54,515 nt of DNA, taken from the NCBI GenBank assembly GCA_944320605.1, contig CALUIE010000008.1, forward strand, positions 1-54,515. Reading direction: 5' to 3'. The translations under genes and the position numbers were made by a program. Of the stretch, positions 16,831-24,430 are shown one piece after another. The number at the start of each line of letters is the position of its first letter. Position 1 is the stretch's first letter. The stretch comes from an uncultured Phocaeicola sp. (GTDB lineage Bacteria; Bacteroidota; Bacteroidia; Bacteroidales; Bacteroidaceae). Under the pieces are notes generated by a model, which saw nothing but the letters and a program-made list of their open reading frames with translations, had not been told where the DNA came from and did no database searches.

Positions 16831-17517
16831 TTATTCCCAGTTTCCTGCGTTGTTGTTTGGTTGTTCGATATCGCCTACTCTCAAACCACAGTATTTACCA
16901 AGTTTAGACTGCATGTCCTTCAAGTTTGCCAATTCCTGATTGTTTATGCCTTTCAAATAAACATCGTATGCAACTTGTGCCTGGAACAAGTTAAGAGGAG
17001 CTCCTGATTTCATAGTGTCTTTACGTACAGCCATTTCGAATTTAGCACCGTTACCGTAAGGAACATAGCAAAGAGAATCAGGATTAAATCCTTTTGTAAA
17101 GATTGTATCAAGAACAGCTACCCACATTGTATCACGGCGGAAATCCTGCAATCCTTCTTTTTCTACTTCTTTATAGTTACCAGTCTTTTTAGCCTTGTTG
17201 ATTATGGCCATAGCTTTCTTTTCAGTCATTCCTGCTTCAAGCTGAGCGTCTGTCAAAGCACCAACTTTAAGGATGAATGGAAGTTTCGCTGTTTTTACGA
17301 AATCAATTAAAGTGTCAAAGTCTGCAGTATATGCACCCTGATGCATACCACGATATTCTTGCTGTGCCTTACGGATATCGATGAGGCGTGCGATAATTGC
17401 TTTCTCTCTGATGTCTCTTTCTTTGTCAAAGTTAATTGGACCCATTACACTGCCATAGCAGACGTAAATCAAACCTACAACGCAGGCTGCTAAAACAAGA
17501 TTAATAACTGTTTTCAT
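16831..17517 (-). CDS. Membrane-anchored protein, conserved in Bacteroidetes, unknown function
   Basis: 228 residues. A single N-terminal hydrophobic helix (about 4-24) is followed by a charged helical stretch (REKAIIARLIDIRKAQQEYR) and a mixed alpha/beta periplasmic or cytoplasmic domain. The layout, a hydrophobic helix running into an amphipathic helix with residues like IRKAQQEY, resembles pseudopilin-type proteins, but no prepilin cleavage site is convincing. First gene of the operon with DUF3822 and rsmD. Confidence 0.7.
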   Translation of the reverse strand: MKTVINLVLAACVVGLIYVCYGSVMGPINFDKERDIREKAIIARLIDIRKAQQEYRGMHQGAYTADFDTLIDFVKTAKLPFILKVGALTDAQLEAGMTEKKAMAIINKAKKTGNYKEVEKEGLQDFRRDTMWVAVLDTIFTKGFNPDSLCYVPYGNGAKFEMAVRKDTMKSGAPLNLFQAQVAYDVYLKGINNQELANLKDMQSKLGKYCGLRVGDIEQPNNNAGNWE

Positions 17518-17551
17518 GATAATATTATTTTTTTAGTTTATATTCGTAGCG

Positions 17552-17559
17552 CAAAAATA
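17552..17559 (-). promoter_or_regulatory. -7 element of the DUF3822-rsmD operon
   Basis: Minus-strand TATTTTTG, 34 bp before the first ATG of the operon. No -33 element at the right distance. Confidence 0.45.
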
Positions 17560-17611
17560 AAATAAATAACTTGAACAACGTAAACATTACTCAATCTTTT
17601 TATCTACTTTT

Positions 17612-19030
17612 ATGTTAAATAAAGATTTAACGCAACAAATTAAGCGAAATTTTTGTTATCAACCAACAGATGAGCAAGAAAAAGCTATAGAATGTATAGC
17701 AGATTTCTTGTTTAGGCCCGAAAAAGACACATTATTATTACTGAAAGGTTATGCAGGAACTGGTAAGACCACATTGATTGGTGCCGTGGTCAGAACCTTG
17801 TCCGAGTTGAGGACGGGTTATGTGTTGATGGCTTCTACCGGGAGGGCCGCGAAAGTTTTTTCCCACTATTCCGGATTCCCCGCTTATACGATTCATAAGA
17901 AAATATACCGTCAGAAATCTTTTTCGAATGAGCTTGATAATTTTTCATTGAATGATAATTTGCACAAAAATACGTTGTTTATTGTTGATGAGGCTTCCAT
18001 GATTTCAAACGACGGGTTTTCAGGTATGTCTTTTGGAAGCGGAAGGCTTCTTGACGATTTGATTGAGTTTGTTTATTCCGGCGAGGGATGCCGACTTCTT
18101 ATTATTGGTGATGATGCCCAGTTACCGCCGGTTGGTGAAGATGAAAGCCCGGCTCTCACATCTGATGTGTTGAGCGGATATGGTCTTGATGTTACCGAAT
18201 GTATGCTTAAAGAAGTTGTAAGGTATTCCGGACGTGATGGTATTCTTGCTAATGCTACAATGTTGCGTGAATGTATGTCAAGTGATAACATTTACGAGTT
18301 ACCAAAATTCAAGTTTGATTGTTTCGATGATATAAGTGTTGTTCATGGAGGTGATTTGATTGAAGCCATAAATTCATCATATAATGAGGTTGGCATGGAT
18401 GAAACCATGATTATCTGTCGTTCTAATAAAAGGGCTAATCTGTATAATAAAGGGATAAGGAATACAATACTGTACAGGGAAGACGAGCTTAATTCCGGTG
18501 ATATACTTATGATTGCAAAAAATAATTATCATTGGACGTCAGAATGCAAGGAAATGGATTTTATAGCCAATGGTGATATAGCCGTTGTCAGGAGGGTACG
18601 TCGTACGCAGGAAATGTATGGTTTCAGGTTTGCCGATGTCATTCTGTCTTTTCCTGATCATGACGGTGTGGAGTTGGAAATTAAAATTTTACTTGACACT
18701 CTTCATTCTGACTATCCGTCTTTGTCGAAAGAAGATGGAGACAGACTGTTTGCTGCAGTGATGGAGGATTATTCGGATATAACTAATAAACGTGACAGAA
18801 TGAAGAAGTTGAAAGAAGACAGTTTCTATAATGCTCTTCAAGTGAAATATGCGTATGCCGTTACATGCCACAAAGCTCAGGGCGGGCAGTGGAAAAGGGT
18901 GTTCATAGACCAGGGATACGTCACGGATGATACATTCACGCCCGATTACTACAGATGGTTATATACAGCCGTGACGAGAGCATCGGAGAAACTGTATATG
19001 GTCAATTGGCCCGAAAATCAGATTTTATAA
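17612..19030 (+). CDS. RecD-like superfamily 1 DNA helicase
   Basis: 472 residues, the short ATP-dependent helicase common in Bacteroidetes (AAA_30 plus UvrD_C_2). Motifs: Walker A GYAGTGKTTLIGA (about 48-60), motif Ia ASTGRAAKV, Walker B FIVDEASMIS, motif III GDDAQLPPVGEDES, motif V YAVTCHKAQGGQWKRVFID and motif VI YTAVTRASEKL. All motifs are intact, so an active 5'-3' helicase is expected; the biological role is probably DNA repair or replication-associated. Its last 29 nt overlap the 3' end of the convergent dinF gene. Confidence 0.92.
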   Translation: MLNKDLTQQIKRNFCYQPTDEQEKAIECIADFLFRPEKDTLLLLKGYAGTGKTTLIGAVVRTLSELRTGYVLMASTGRAAKVFSHYSGFPAYTIHKKIYRQKSFSNELDNFSLNDNLHKNTLFIVDEASMISNDGFSGMSFGSGRLLDDLIEFVYSGEGCRLLIIGDDAQLPPVGEDESPALTSDVLSGYGLDVTECMLKEVVRYSGRDGILANATMLRECMSSDNIYELPKFKFDCFDDISVVHGGDLIEAINSSYNEVGMDETMIICRSNKRANLYNKGIRNTILYREDELNSGDILMIAKNNYHWTSECKEMDFIANGDIAVVRRVRRTQEMYGFRFADVILSFPDHDGVELEIKILLDTLHSDYPSLSKEDGDRLFAAVMEDYSDITNKRDRMKKLKEDSFYNALQVKYAYAVTCHKAQGGQWKRVFIDQGYVTDDTFTPDYYRWLYTAVTRASEKLYMVNWPENQIL

Positions 19031-20315
19031 AACGGAATGTGAGGTAAGCCTGTACATTGCCTCTTACAAAAAGATAAATAATGAAAGCCAGCCATAGAGA
19101 GTGGTTCCCAATGTAATTGTTCATCAAATAATATATACCGAAAAATGTGACGGAAGCGATGAATATAGATTGCAACATGATTTTTGTGGCTGTGGCCCCG
19201 ATACATATACCGTCAAGTATAAAAGCCATGAATCCTGCAAACGGAATAGCTAAAACCCAGTAGAAATATGCGGACGAGTTTGTTATTACTTCACTTTCGT
19301 TGGTCAGCAGGCTGAGGAAATCTTTACCTCCTATACTGTATAGCAACGTGAACAGTGCTGCTACTCCTGTCCCCCACAAAAGAAGAGCTTTGATTGTATG
19401 ACGAATCATAAATGTGTTTCTTTCTCCAATATATTTGCCTACTATAGCTTCTCCGGCGTATGCGAATCCGTCCATTATGTATGAAAAGATTGTAAACATT
19501 TGCATAAGCAATGTGTTGACGGCAAGTGTCGTGTCGCCATATCCGGCTCCCGAAGATGTGAAAAATACAGTGACGGCAACAATGCAGAGCGTACGGAAAA
19601 ATATATCTCTGTTTATCTTGAAGAATACGTTCATGGCATTGCGGTTGAAAGTATTCTTATTATATAGTTTCCGTAAATGATTTCTTAAATATTTCCAGCT
19701 TAGTAGCACGGCCATAAAGAAACCCGCATATTGCGCAATGAGAGTACCGTATGCTACACCTTCTATTTTCATATCCATTTTAAATACAAACAAGAGGCTT
19801 GCAAGAATATTTATAATATTCTGTGATATGGCTATGAACATAGGAAAACGGGAATTCTGCAAACCAATGAACCAACCGGTGAAACTGTATAGCCCGAGCA
19901 TTGCCGGTGCTCCCCAAATACAGATATGAAAATATGTTGTGGCATATTGCTTTACCTCGTCACTTGTGTCAATAAAGTGGAAAGCTGTTTCTCTTATCGG
20001 GTATTGTAGGACGATAAGTGTTGTGGCCAATGACATGCTAACTGCCAACGAGCGTAACAGTATTCTGCGACATTCCGTTTCATCCCGGCTACCGTATGAT
20101 TGTGAGGTCATACCTCCTGTACCCATTCTCAGAAATCCGAATATCCAGTATATCATATTAAATAACATACCTCCAACCGCTATTGCACCTATGTAAGATA
20201 CATTCCCTAAATGTCCGGCTATTGTAACATCGACAAGTCCTAATAAGGGCACTGTAATATTTGATATGATAGCCGGTAAGGCTATATTTAGTATTTCTTT
20301 GTTTGTCGTGGTCAT
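19002..20315 (-). CDS. MATE-family efflux transporter, DinF type
   Basis: 437 residues with about twelve membrane helices. The N-terminal IALPAIISNITVPLLGLVDVTIAGHLG and SYIGAIAVGGMLFNMIYWIFGFLRMGTGGMTSQSYG are characteristic of the DinF branch of MATE antiporters, which export organic cations or protect from oxidative/bile stress in other bacteria. Last gene of the yraN-mmcQ-birA-dinF operon (8 nt after birA). Its end overlaps the helicase gene on the opposite strand by 29 nt. Confidence 0.92.
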   Translation of the reverse strand: MTTTNKEILNIALPAIISNITVPLLGLVDVTIAGHLGNVSYIGAIAVGGMLFNMIYWIFGFLRMGTGGMTSQSYGSRDETECRRILLRSLAVSMSLATTLIVLQYPIRETAFHFIDTSDEVKQYATTYFHICIWGAPAMLGLYSFTGWFIGLQNSRFPMFIAISQNIINILASLLFVFKMDMKIEGVAYGTLIAQYAGFFMAVLLSWKYLRNHLRKLYNKNTFNRNAMNVFFKINRDIFFRTLCIVAVTVFFTSSGAGYGDTTLAVNTLLMQMFTIFSYIMDGFAYAGEAIVGKYIGERNTFMIRHTIKALLLWGTGVAALFTLLYSIGGKDFLSLLTNESEVITNSSAYFYWVLAIPFAGFMAFILDGICIGATATKIMLQSIFIASVTFFGIYYLMNNYIGNHSLWLAFIIYLFVRGNVQAYLTFRFIKSDFRAN

Positions 20316-20323
20316 GTGTGTTG

Positions 20324-21061
20324 TTATATTATATAGGAAACTTCTTTAAAAAGATATTTTCTTATGTTTCCTTCCGTGTCTTGCAGTACCAGACGTCCGT
20401 CTTCTTCTATTTCAATAATTTTCGCATCAAAAGTTCCCTTTTCGTCTTTATATCGGTGAAACCCATGTTTCCTGTATATTGCATCGGAGTATTTTTTTCT
20501 GATTTCCTCATTTTTGCCATTTACCAGCATATTATAATACTTTTCTATAGTATGAAGCGTTTTATGAAGAATGATTTCCACATCATATTTCTCACCGGTT
20601 ATCTGTGATAATGAAACCGGATTCGGAGCGTCGCTTTTGAAATCTTCCTGATTAAGGTTTATCCCGCTTCCGGAAATGGAACGTTCTATATATATTCCTT
20701 TCAGATCATTCTCTATAAGAGTGCCACATATTTTTTTATCCTTCCAGTATATGTCGTTCGGCCATTTTATGCTTATCCCGTCTGTGTATTCCGAAAGAGT
20801 TTCAAATAGTCCGAGCGCAGTTATTTGCAGCAATATGAAATGATGTTTCGCCATCAGTCTTTCAGGAAAAATCACGATACTGAACAATAGGTTTTTCCCC
20901 TCCTCTGATTCCCATTTGTTGCCACGCTGCCCCCTTCCGGCAGTTTGGAAAGATGTGTAAACCGATGAGAGGTTAGCTGTCTCTCCTTTGTCGCATATTT
21001 CAGCCAGGCTGGTGTTCGTAGATGTTGTCTGACTGACGTATATAGGTTCAGGATAACTCAT
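20324..21061 (-). CDS. birA: Biotin--[acetyl-CoA-carboxylase] ligase
   Basis: 245 residues, the single-domain form without the N-terminal DNA-binding domain, so an enzyme only and not a repressor. It activates biotin with ATP and transfers it to a lysine of biotin carboxyl carrier proteins. Motifs: the adenylate-binding loop GRGQRGNKW (42-50), KWPNDIYW (99-106) and KKICGTLIE (109-117). It overlaps mmcQ by 14 nt, consistent with translational coupling. Confidence 0.95.
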   Translation of the reverse strand: MSYPEPIYVSQTTSTNTSLAEICDKGETANLSSVYTSFQTAGRGQRGNKWESEEGKNLLFSIVIFPERLMAKHHFILLQITALGLFETLSEYTDGISIKWPNDIYWKDKKICGTLIENDLKGIYIERSISGSGINLNQEDFKSDAPNPVSLSQITGEKYDVEIILHKTLHTIEKYYNMLVNGKNEEIRKKYSDAIYRKHGFHRYKDEKGTFDAKIIEIEEDGRLVLQDTEGNIRKYLFKEVSYII

Positions 21062-21404
21062 TGTATAGTTCTTTTTGTTTTCTTGTGAATTTTTTTATTA
21101 CTTCATTATATGAATGGTCAATCAGTTCCTTTATCAGGTTGTCGCTGACATCGCTTTCCAGATAAACCTGATTCCAGTGTTTTTTGTTGAAATGGAAAGC
21201 TCCTTCTATGCCGTTGTATCTGTCTCTTAATTCAATGGCATATTCCGGTTCGCATTTCAGAAATATCCTGTCAGGGTTTTCCAGATTTATCAGGGCGAAC
21301 ATTCTGTCCACAACCTTGAACACAAGATTGTATTCATCAAAAGGGAAGCACTCTGTTACAGCCTTCTTCCTTATGCAATATTCCCTACAACTTTCTATAT
21401 CCAT
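21048..21404 (-). CDS. MmcQ/YjbR family protein
   Basis: 118 residues of the CyaY-like MmcQ/YjbR fold. Typical features are MDIESCREYCIRKKAVTECFPFDEYNLVFKV at the N-terminus, FLKCEPEYAIELRDRY in the centre and HFNKKHWNQVYLESDVSDNLIKELIDHSYNEV at the end. The family is annotated as DNA-binding from the structure of one member; no function is established. Second gene of the yraN operon. Confidence 0.93.
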   Translation of the reverse strand: MDIESCREYCIRKKAVTECFPFDEYNLVFKVVDRMFALINLENPDRIFLKCEPEYAIELRDRYNGIEGAFHFNKKHWNQVYLESDVSDNLIKELIDHSYNEVIKKFTRKQKELYNELS

Positions 21405-21417
21405 TTTTTAGATGTTT

Positions 21418-21783
21418 TTACCAGACGGGAGAAATGAAAGCGTCTTCTATATGCTTTATCTTAAATGTACCTTCCTGTCCCGTTATTGATATTATGTCAA
21501 ATCTGACGAACATGTCTATCTTGTTCTTTTTTATGTATGCGTCGGCCGCATTTATAATCCTTCTTATCTTCTTGTCTGTTATAGTCTCCTCAGGTTCTCC
21601 GTACATGTTTGTGCTTCTGGTCCTTATTTCTACTATTACCAGATAATTGTCTTTTCTGGCAATGATGTCCAGTTCCAGTTTTCTCCATCGCCAGTTCCTT
21701 TCCAGAATTTCGTATCCTTTCTTCTGCAGGAAATTACATGCCATGTCCTCTCCGTCTTTTCCTAACGTGTTATGTTGTGCCAT
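21418..21783 (-). CDS. YraN family (UPF0102) nuclease-like protein
   Basis: 121 residues, normal length. Restriction-endonuclease-like fold: GKDGEDMACNFLQKKGYEILERNWRWRKLELDIIARKDNYLVIVEIRTR contains the ExD and ExR residues corresponding to the PD-(D/E)XK site. Related proteins are discussed as Holliday-junction-resolvase-like. Leads the operon with mmcQ, birA and dinF (13-nt gap), with its own -7 element. Confidence 0.92.
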   Translation of the reverse strand: MAQHNTLGKDGEDMACNFLQKKGYEILERNWRWRKLELDIIARKDNYLVIVEIRTRSTNMYGEPEETITDKKIRRIINAADAYIKKNKIDMFVRFDIISITGQEGTFKIKHIEDAFISPVW

Positions 21784-21797
21784 TTTGACATTTTTTG

Positions 21798-21805
21798 CAA
21801 AAATA
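21798..21805 (-). promoter_or_regulatory. -7 element of the yraN-mmcQ-birA-dinF operon
   Basis: Minus-strand TATTTTTG, 14 bp before the yraN ATG, so a short leader. The divergent tadA operon element lies 36 bp to the right. Confidence 0.5.
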
Positions 21806-21841
21806 CTTAATTTATTTCTTCTTAATTAATCGGAAGTAGAT

Positions 21842-21849
21842 TATTTTTG
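21842..21849 (+). promoter_or_regulatory. -7 element upstream of the small gene-tadA operon
   Basis: TATTTTTG, 8 bp before the ATG at 21858, implying a very short or absent leader. No -33 match. Confidence 0.45.
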
Positions 21850-21857
21850 CATTCGGA

Positions 21858-22091
21858 ATGGTATCAAAAGGCAAGACAAGAAATAAAGTTCCTTCATCGG
21901 CCCCACCTCGTAAGCAACGTATGGTGTGCCTGATGAGCGACGAAGAAATCCGTATTGTAGAGCGTTATCTTCAGAAGTATAAGATTACGAACAAGGCGCG
22001 ATGGCTTCGTGAGACCGTTTTATCGCATATACATCAGCAGTTGGATGATGACTATCCGACTCTTTTCAACGAACACGAAATGCGAAGATAA
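21858..22091 (+). CDS. Small basic protein, possibly ribbon-helix-helix-like
   Basis: 77 residues, with a basic N-terminus (VSKGKTRNKVPSSAPPRKQR). A strand-helix-helix segment follows (MVCLMSDEEIRIVERYLQKYKITNKARWLRETVLSHI) that resembles MobC/RHH-type DNA-binding domains: short strand, EEIRIVERYL helix, then a second helix. No known role. tadA starts 3 nt after its stop, so the two form an operon. Confidence 0.75.
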   Translation: MVSKGKTRNKVPSSAPPRKQRMVCLMSDEEIRIVERYLQKYKITNKARWLRETVLSHIHQQLDDDYPTLFNEHEMRR

Positions 22092-22094
22092 TTC

Positions 22095-22529
22095 ATGGCA
22101 GATGATACATATTATATGAAACAAGCCCTTGTTGAGGCGGAACAAGCGGGAAATAGGGGAGAAGTTCCTGTCGGTGCGGTAGTAGTCTGCCGTGACAGGA
22201 TTATAGCACGTGCCCATAACCTTACAGAAACTCTTAATGATGTGACAGCCCATGCCGAGATGCAGGCTATAACAGCAGCCGAGAATGCTCTTGGCGCAAA
22301 ATATCTTAATGACTGTACATTGTATGTTACTGTCGAGCCTTGTGTCATGTGTGCCGGTGCCATAGCGTGGTCTCAATTGGGTAAGTTGGTTTATGGAGCT
22401 TCGGACGAGAAAAGGGGATTTATGAAATATGCTCCGGATGCGCTTCATCGCAAAACAGTGGTCTTGGCCGGAGTGATGGCAGAGGAGTGCGGGCAGTTGA
22501 TGACAGAATTCTTCAGAAAACGCCGTTGA
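22095..22529 (+). CDS. tadA: tRNA adenosine(34) deaminase
   Basis: 144 residues. It converts A34 to inosine in tRNA-Arg(ACG), needed to decode CGN codons. The zinc site is intact: HAEMQAI (H53, catalytic E55) and PCVMCAGAI (C83, C86). Other family residues visible are the N-terminal YMKQALVEAEQAG and EVPVGAVVV. Coupled to the preceding small gene. The palindrome array begins inside its last codons. Confidence 0.95.
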   Translation: MADDTYYMKQALVEAEQAGNRGEVPVGAVVVCRDRIIARAHNLTETLNDVTAHAEMQAITAAENALGAKYLNDCTLYVTVEPCVMCAGAIAWSQLGKLVYGASDEKRGFMKYAPDALHRKTVVLAGVMAEECGQLMTEFFRKRR

Positions 22530-22602
22530 GACGTTTTTTTAAAACGCCCTGTCGTTTTGATTGAAACGCCTTGTCGTTTCATCTTAAACGCTTTGTCGTT
22601 TT
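22517..22602. repeat. Array of four hairpin units, 22-bp spacing, after tadA
   Basis: Four inverted repeats of AAACG/CGTTT. The first (AAAACG at 22517-22522 with CGTTTT at 22532-22537) spans the tadA stop. The next three have 6-nt loops and centres at 22549.5, 22571.5 and 22593.5, i.e. exactly 22 bp apart (18-bp palindrome plus 4-bp spacer). The third has perfect GAAACG/CGTTTC arms. The first and last are followed by T-runs, so they could act as terminators. The period equals that of the array at 3785-3872, although the sequence is different. Confidence 0.85.
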
Positions 22603-22694
22603 TTTTAACAAATTAAGTTTGTGTTTTTTTTATTGATTTTGACTTACATGAATTCAGGTTTTGGTCATATTTAATTGTCTTTATTCTGTAAATA

Positions 22695-22726
22695 TTGTGT
22701 GTTATCTGTTTTTTTCTCTATTTTTG
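22695..22726 (+). promoter_or_regulatory. Promoter of the POT transporter gene
   Basis: TTG (22695-22697), 21 bp, TATTTTTG (22719-22726), 42 bp before the ATG. Confidence 0.55.
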
Positions 22727-22767
22727 CATAAAAATTTAATCATTAATTATTTAAATCTTCATTATTT

Positions 22768-24321
22768 ATGTTTAACAAACATCCTAAAGGATTAATACCT
22801 GCTGCTCTTTCGAATATGGGTGAGCGTTTTGGCTACTATATAATGAATGCCGTGTTGGTGTTGTTCCTTTGTTCAAAATTTGGTATAAGTGAGGAGGAAA
22901 GTACACTTATTTATTCTTTCTTTTATGCCGGTATCTATCTTTTAAGTCTTGTGGGCGGTTATATCGCTGACAAAAAGCAAAATTACAAAGGTACAATCAT
23001 GGCAGGTTTGGTCGTAATGGCCATCGGATATATTGCGTTGTCAATTCCGATAACAGCAAATTCCGGAAATACATCATGGTTGCTTACACTTACTTGTATA
23101 GCCTTGTTCTTTATCGCTTTTGGTAATGGCTTGTTCAAGGGTAATCTTCAGGCTATTGTAGGTCAGATGTATGACGATCTTGAAGCTGAGGCTGCAGCAA
23201 AAGGTGAAAAGGAGTTGGCAATGGTTAAAGGGAAAAGAGACTCCGGTTTCCAGATTTTCTATGTGTTTATAAATATAGGTGGACTTGTGGCTCCGTTTGT
23301 CGCTCCTTTGTTGAGAAGTTGGTGGCTTAGCGCACATAACATGGTATATAATGCAAGTCTTCCGGCACTTTGCCATGAATATATAAATGCGGCAAAAGAT
23401 ATGTCTGCCGAGGCTATGGGTAACTTGAATCAGCTGATGGCTGAATGTGTTGGTGAGACACCAAACATGGTAGCGGCATGTGAAAGCTATTTGAAGGTTT
23501 TCAATGAAGGTATCCATTATTCATTCCTTGCCTCTGTTGCGGCTATGCTTATCTCTTTGGTAATCTTCTTTGCGACTAAGCGTAAGTATCCTAATCCGGG
23601 AAAGAAAGAAGCGGCTGCAACTGTTACTTATTCTGCCGAAGAGAAAGCTGCTATGGCTAAGGAAATCAAACAGCGTCTTTACGCTTTGTTTGCAGTACTT
23701 GGTGTTGTGATATTCTTCTGGTTCTCGTTCCATCAGAACGGAACTTCGCTGTCGCTTTTTGCAAGAGACTTTGTAGATACTTCTACCATCGCTCCAGAAA
23801 TATGGCAGGCTGTCAATCCTTTCTTTGTGATAACGCTTACACCTATCATAATGATGATTTTCGGTTCGCTTTCCAGAAGAGGTAAAGAAATATCCACTCC
23901 CCGTAAGATTGCTATAGGTATGCTGATTGCAGGATTGGCATATTTATTCCTTTCCGCATTCTCACTCATAATGGGGTATCCTTCTGCTGCAGAATATAGG
24001 GCACTTCCTATAGACCAGCAGGTAAAGGCAGGCGCATGGGTGTTAATAGTGCTTTATTTCCTGCTTACAGTGGCAGAGTTGTTCATTTCTCCTCTTGGAC
24101 TTTCATTCGTGTCAAAGGTTGCTCCAAAACATTTGTTGGGACTTTGTCAGGGATTATGGTTAGGTGCTACTGCCGTAGGTAATTTATTGTTGTGGATAGG
24201 CCCTCTTATGTACAATGCAATTCCAATAGGATATTGTTGGGCTATATTTATGATAGTATGCCTTATCTCAATGAGCGTGATGCTGTTTATGGTGAAATGG
24301 CTTGAAAAAGTAGCTAAATAA
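22768..24321 (+). CDS. POT-family proton-dependent oligopeptide transporter
   Basis: 517 residues with about fourteen membrane helices, the usual size for POT/PTR (MFS) di- and tripeptide symporters of the inner membrane. The proton-coupling signature on helix 1 is present as NMGERFGYYIM (ExxERFxYY-like), and FGNGLFKGNLQAIVG corresponds to the PTR2 signature region. A cytoplasmic stretch rich in Glu/Lys (about 270-290) links the two halves. Single gene bounded by a promoter and terminator; probably supplies peptides as nitrogen source. Confidence 0.93.
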   Translation: MFNKHPKGLIPAALSNMGERFGYYIMNAVLVLFLCSKFGISEEESTLIYSFFYAGIYLLSLVGGYIADKKQNYKGTIMAGLVVMAIGYIALSIPITANSGNTSWLLTLTCIALFFIAFGNGLFKGNLQAIVGQMYDDLEAEAAAKGEKELAMVKGKRDSGFQIFYVFINIGGLVAPFVAPLLRSWWLSAHNMVYNASLPALCHEYINAAKDMSAEAMGNLNQLMAECVGETPNMVAACESYLKVFNEGIHYSFLASVAAMLISLVIFFATKRKYPNPGKKEAAATVTYSAEEKAAMAKEIKQRLYALFAVLGVVIFFWFSFHQNGTSLSLFARDFVDTSTIAPEIWQAVNPFFVITLTPIIMMIFGSLSRRGKEISTPRKIAIGMLIAGLAYLFLSAFSLIMGYPSAAEYRALPIDQQVKAGAWVLIVLYFLLTVAELFISPLGLSFVSKVAPKHLLGLCQGLWLGATAVGNLLLWIGPLMYNAIPIGYCWAIFMIVCLISMSVMLFMVKWLEKVAK

Positions 24322-24348
24322 CAGAATTTAAAATAAAATAGACTAAAT

Positions 24349-24386
24349 AAGAGGATATATCTTTTCGTGGTATATCCTCTTTTTTC
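24349..24386 (+). terminator. Intrinsic terminator
   Basis: AAGAGGATATA (24349-24359) pairs with TATATCCTCTT (24371-24381), followed by a T-run. Confidence 0.9.
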
Positions 24387-24387
24387 T

Positions 24388-24395
24388 TAAATTTG
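24388..24395 (+). promoter_or_regulatory. -7 element of the parC operon
   Basis: TAAATTTG, directly after the POT terminator and 35 bp before the parC ATG. Confidence 0.5.
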
Positions 24396-24430
24396 CAAAG
24401 ACTGTTTTATTCTTGATTAATATATTAAAA

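Noticed and set aside
24413-24430. TTG at 24413 as the parC start
   Set aside because: The added residues are not typical of ParC and the ATG at 24431 is well placed after the -7 box.
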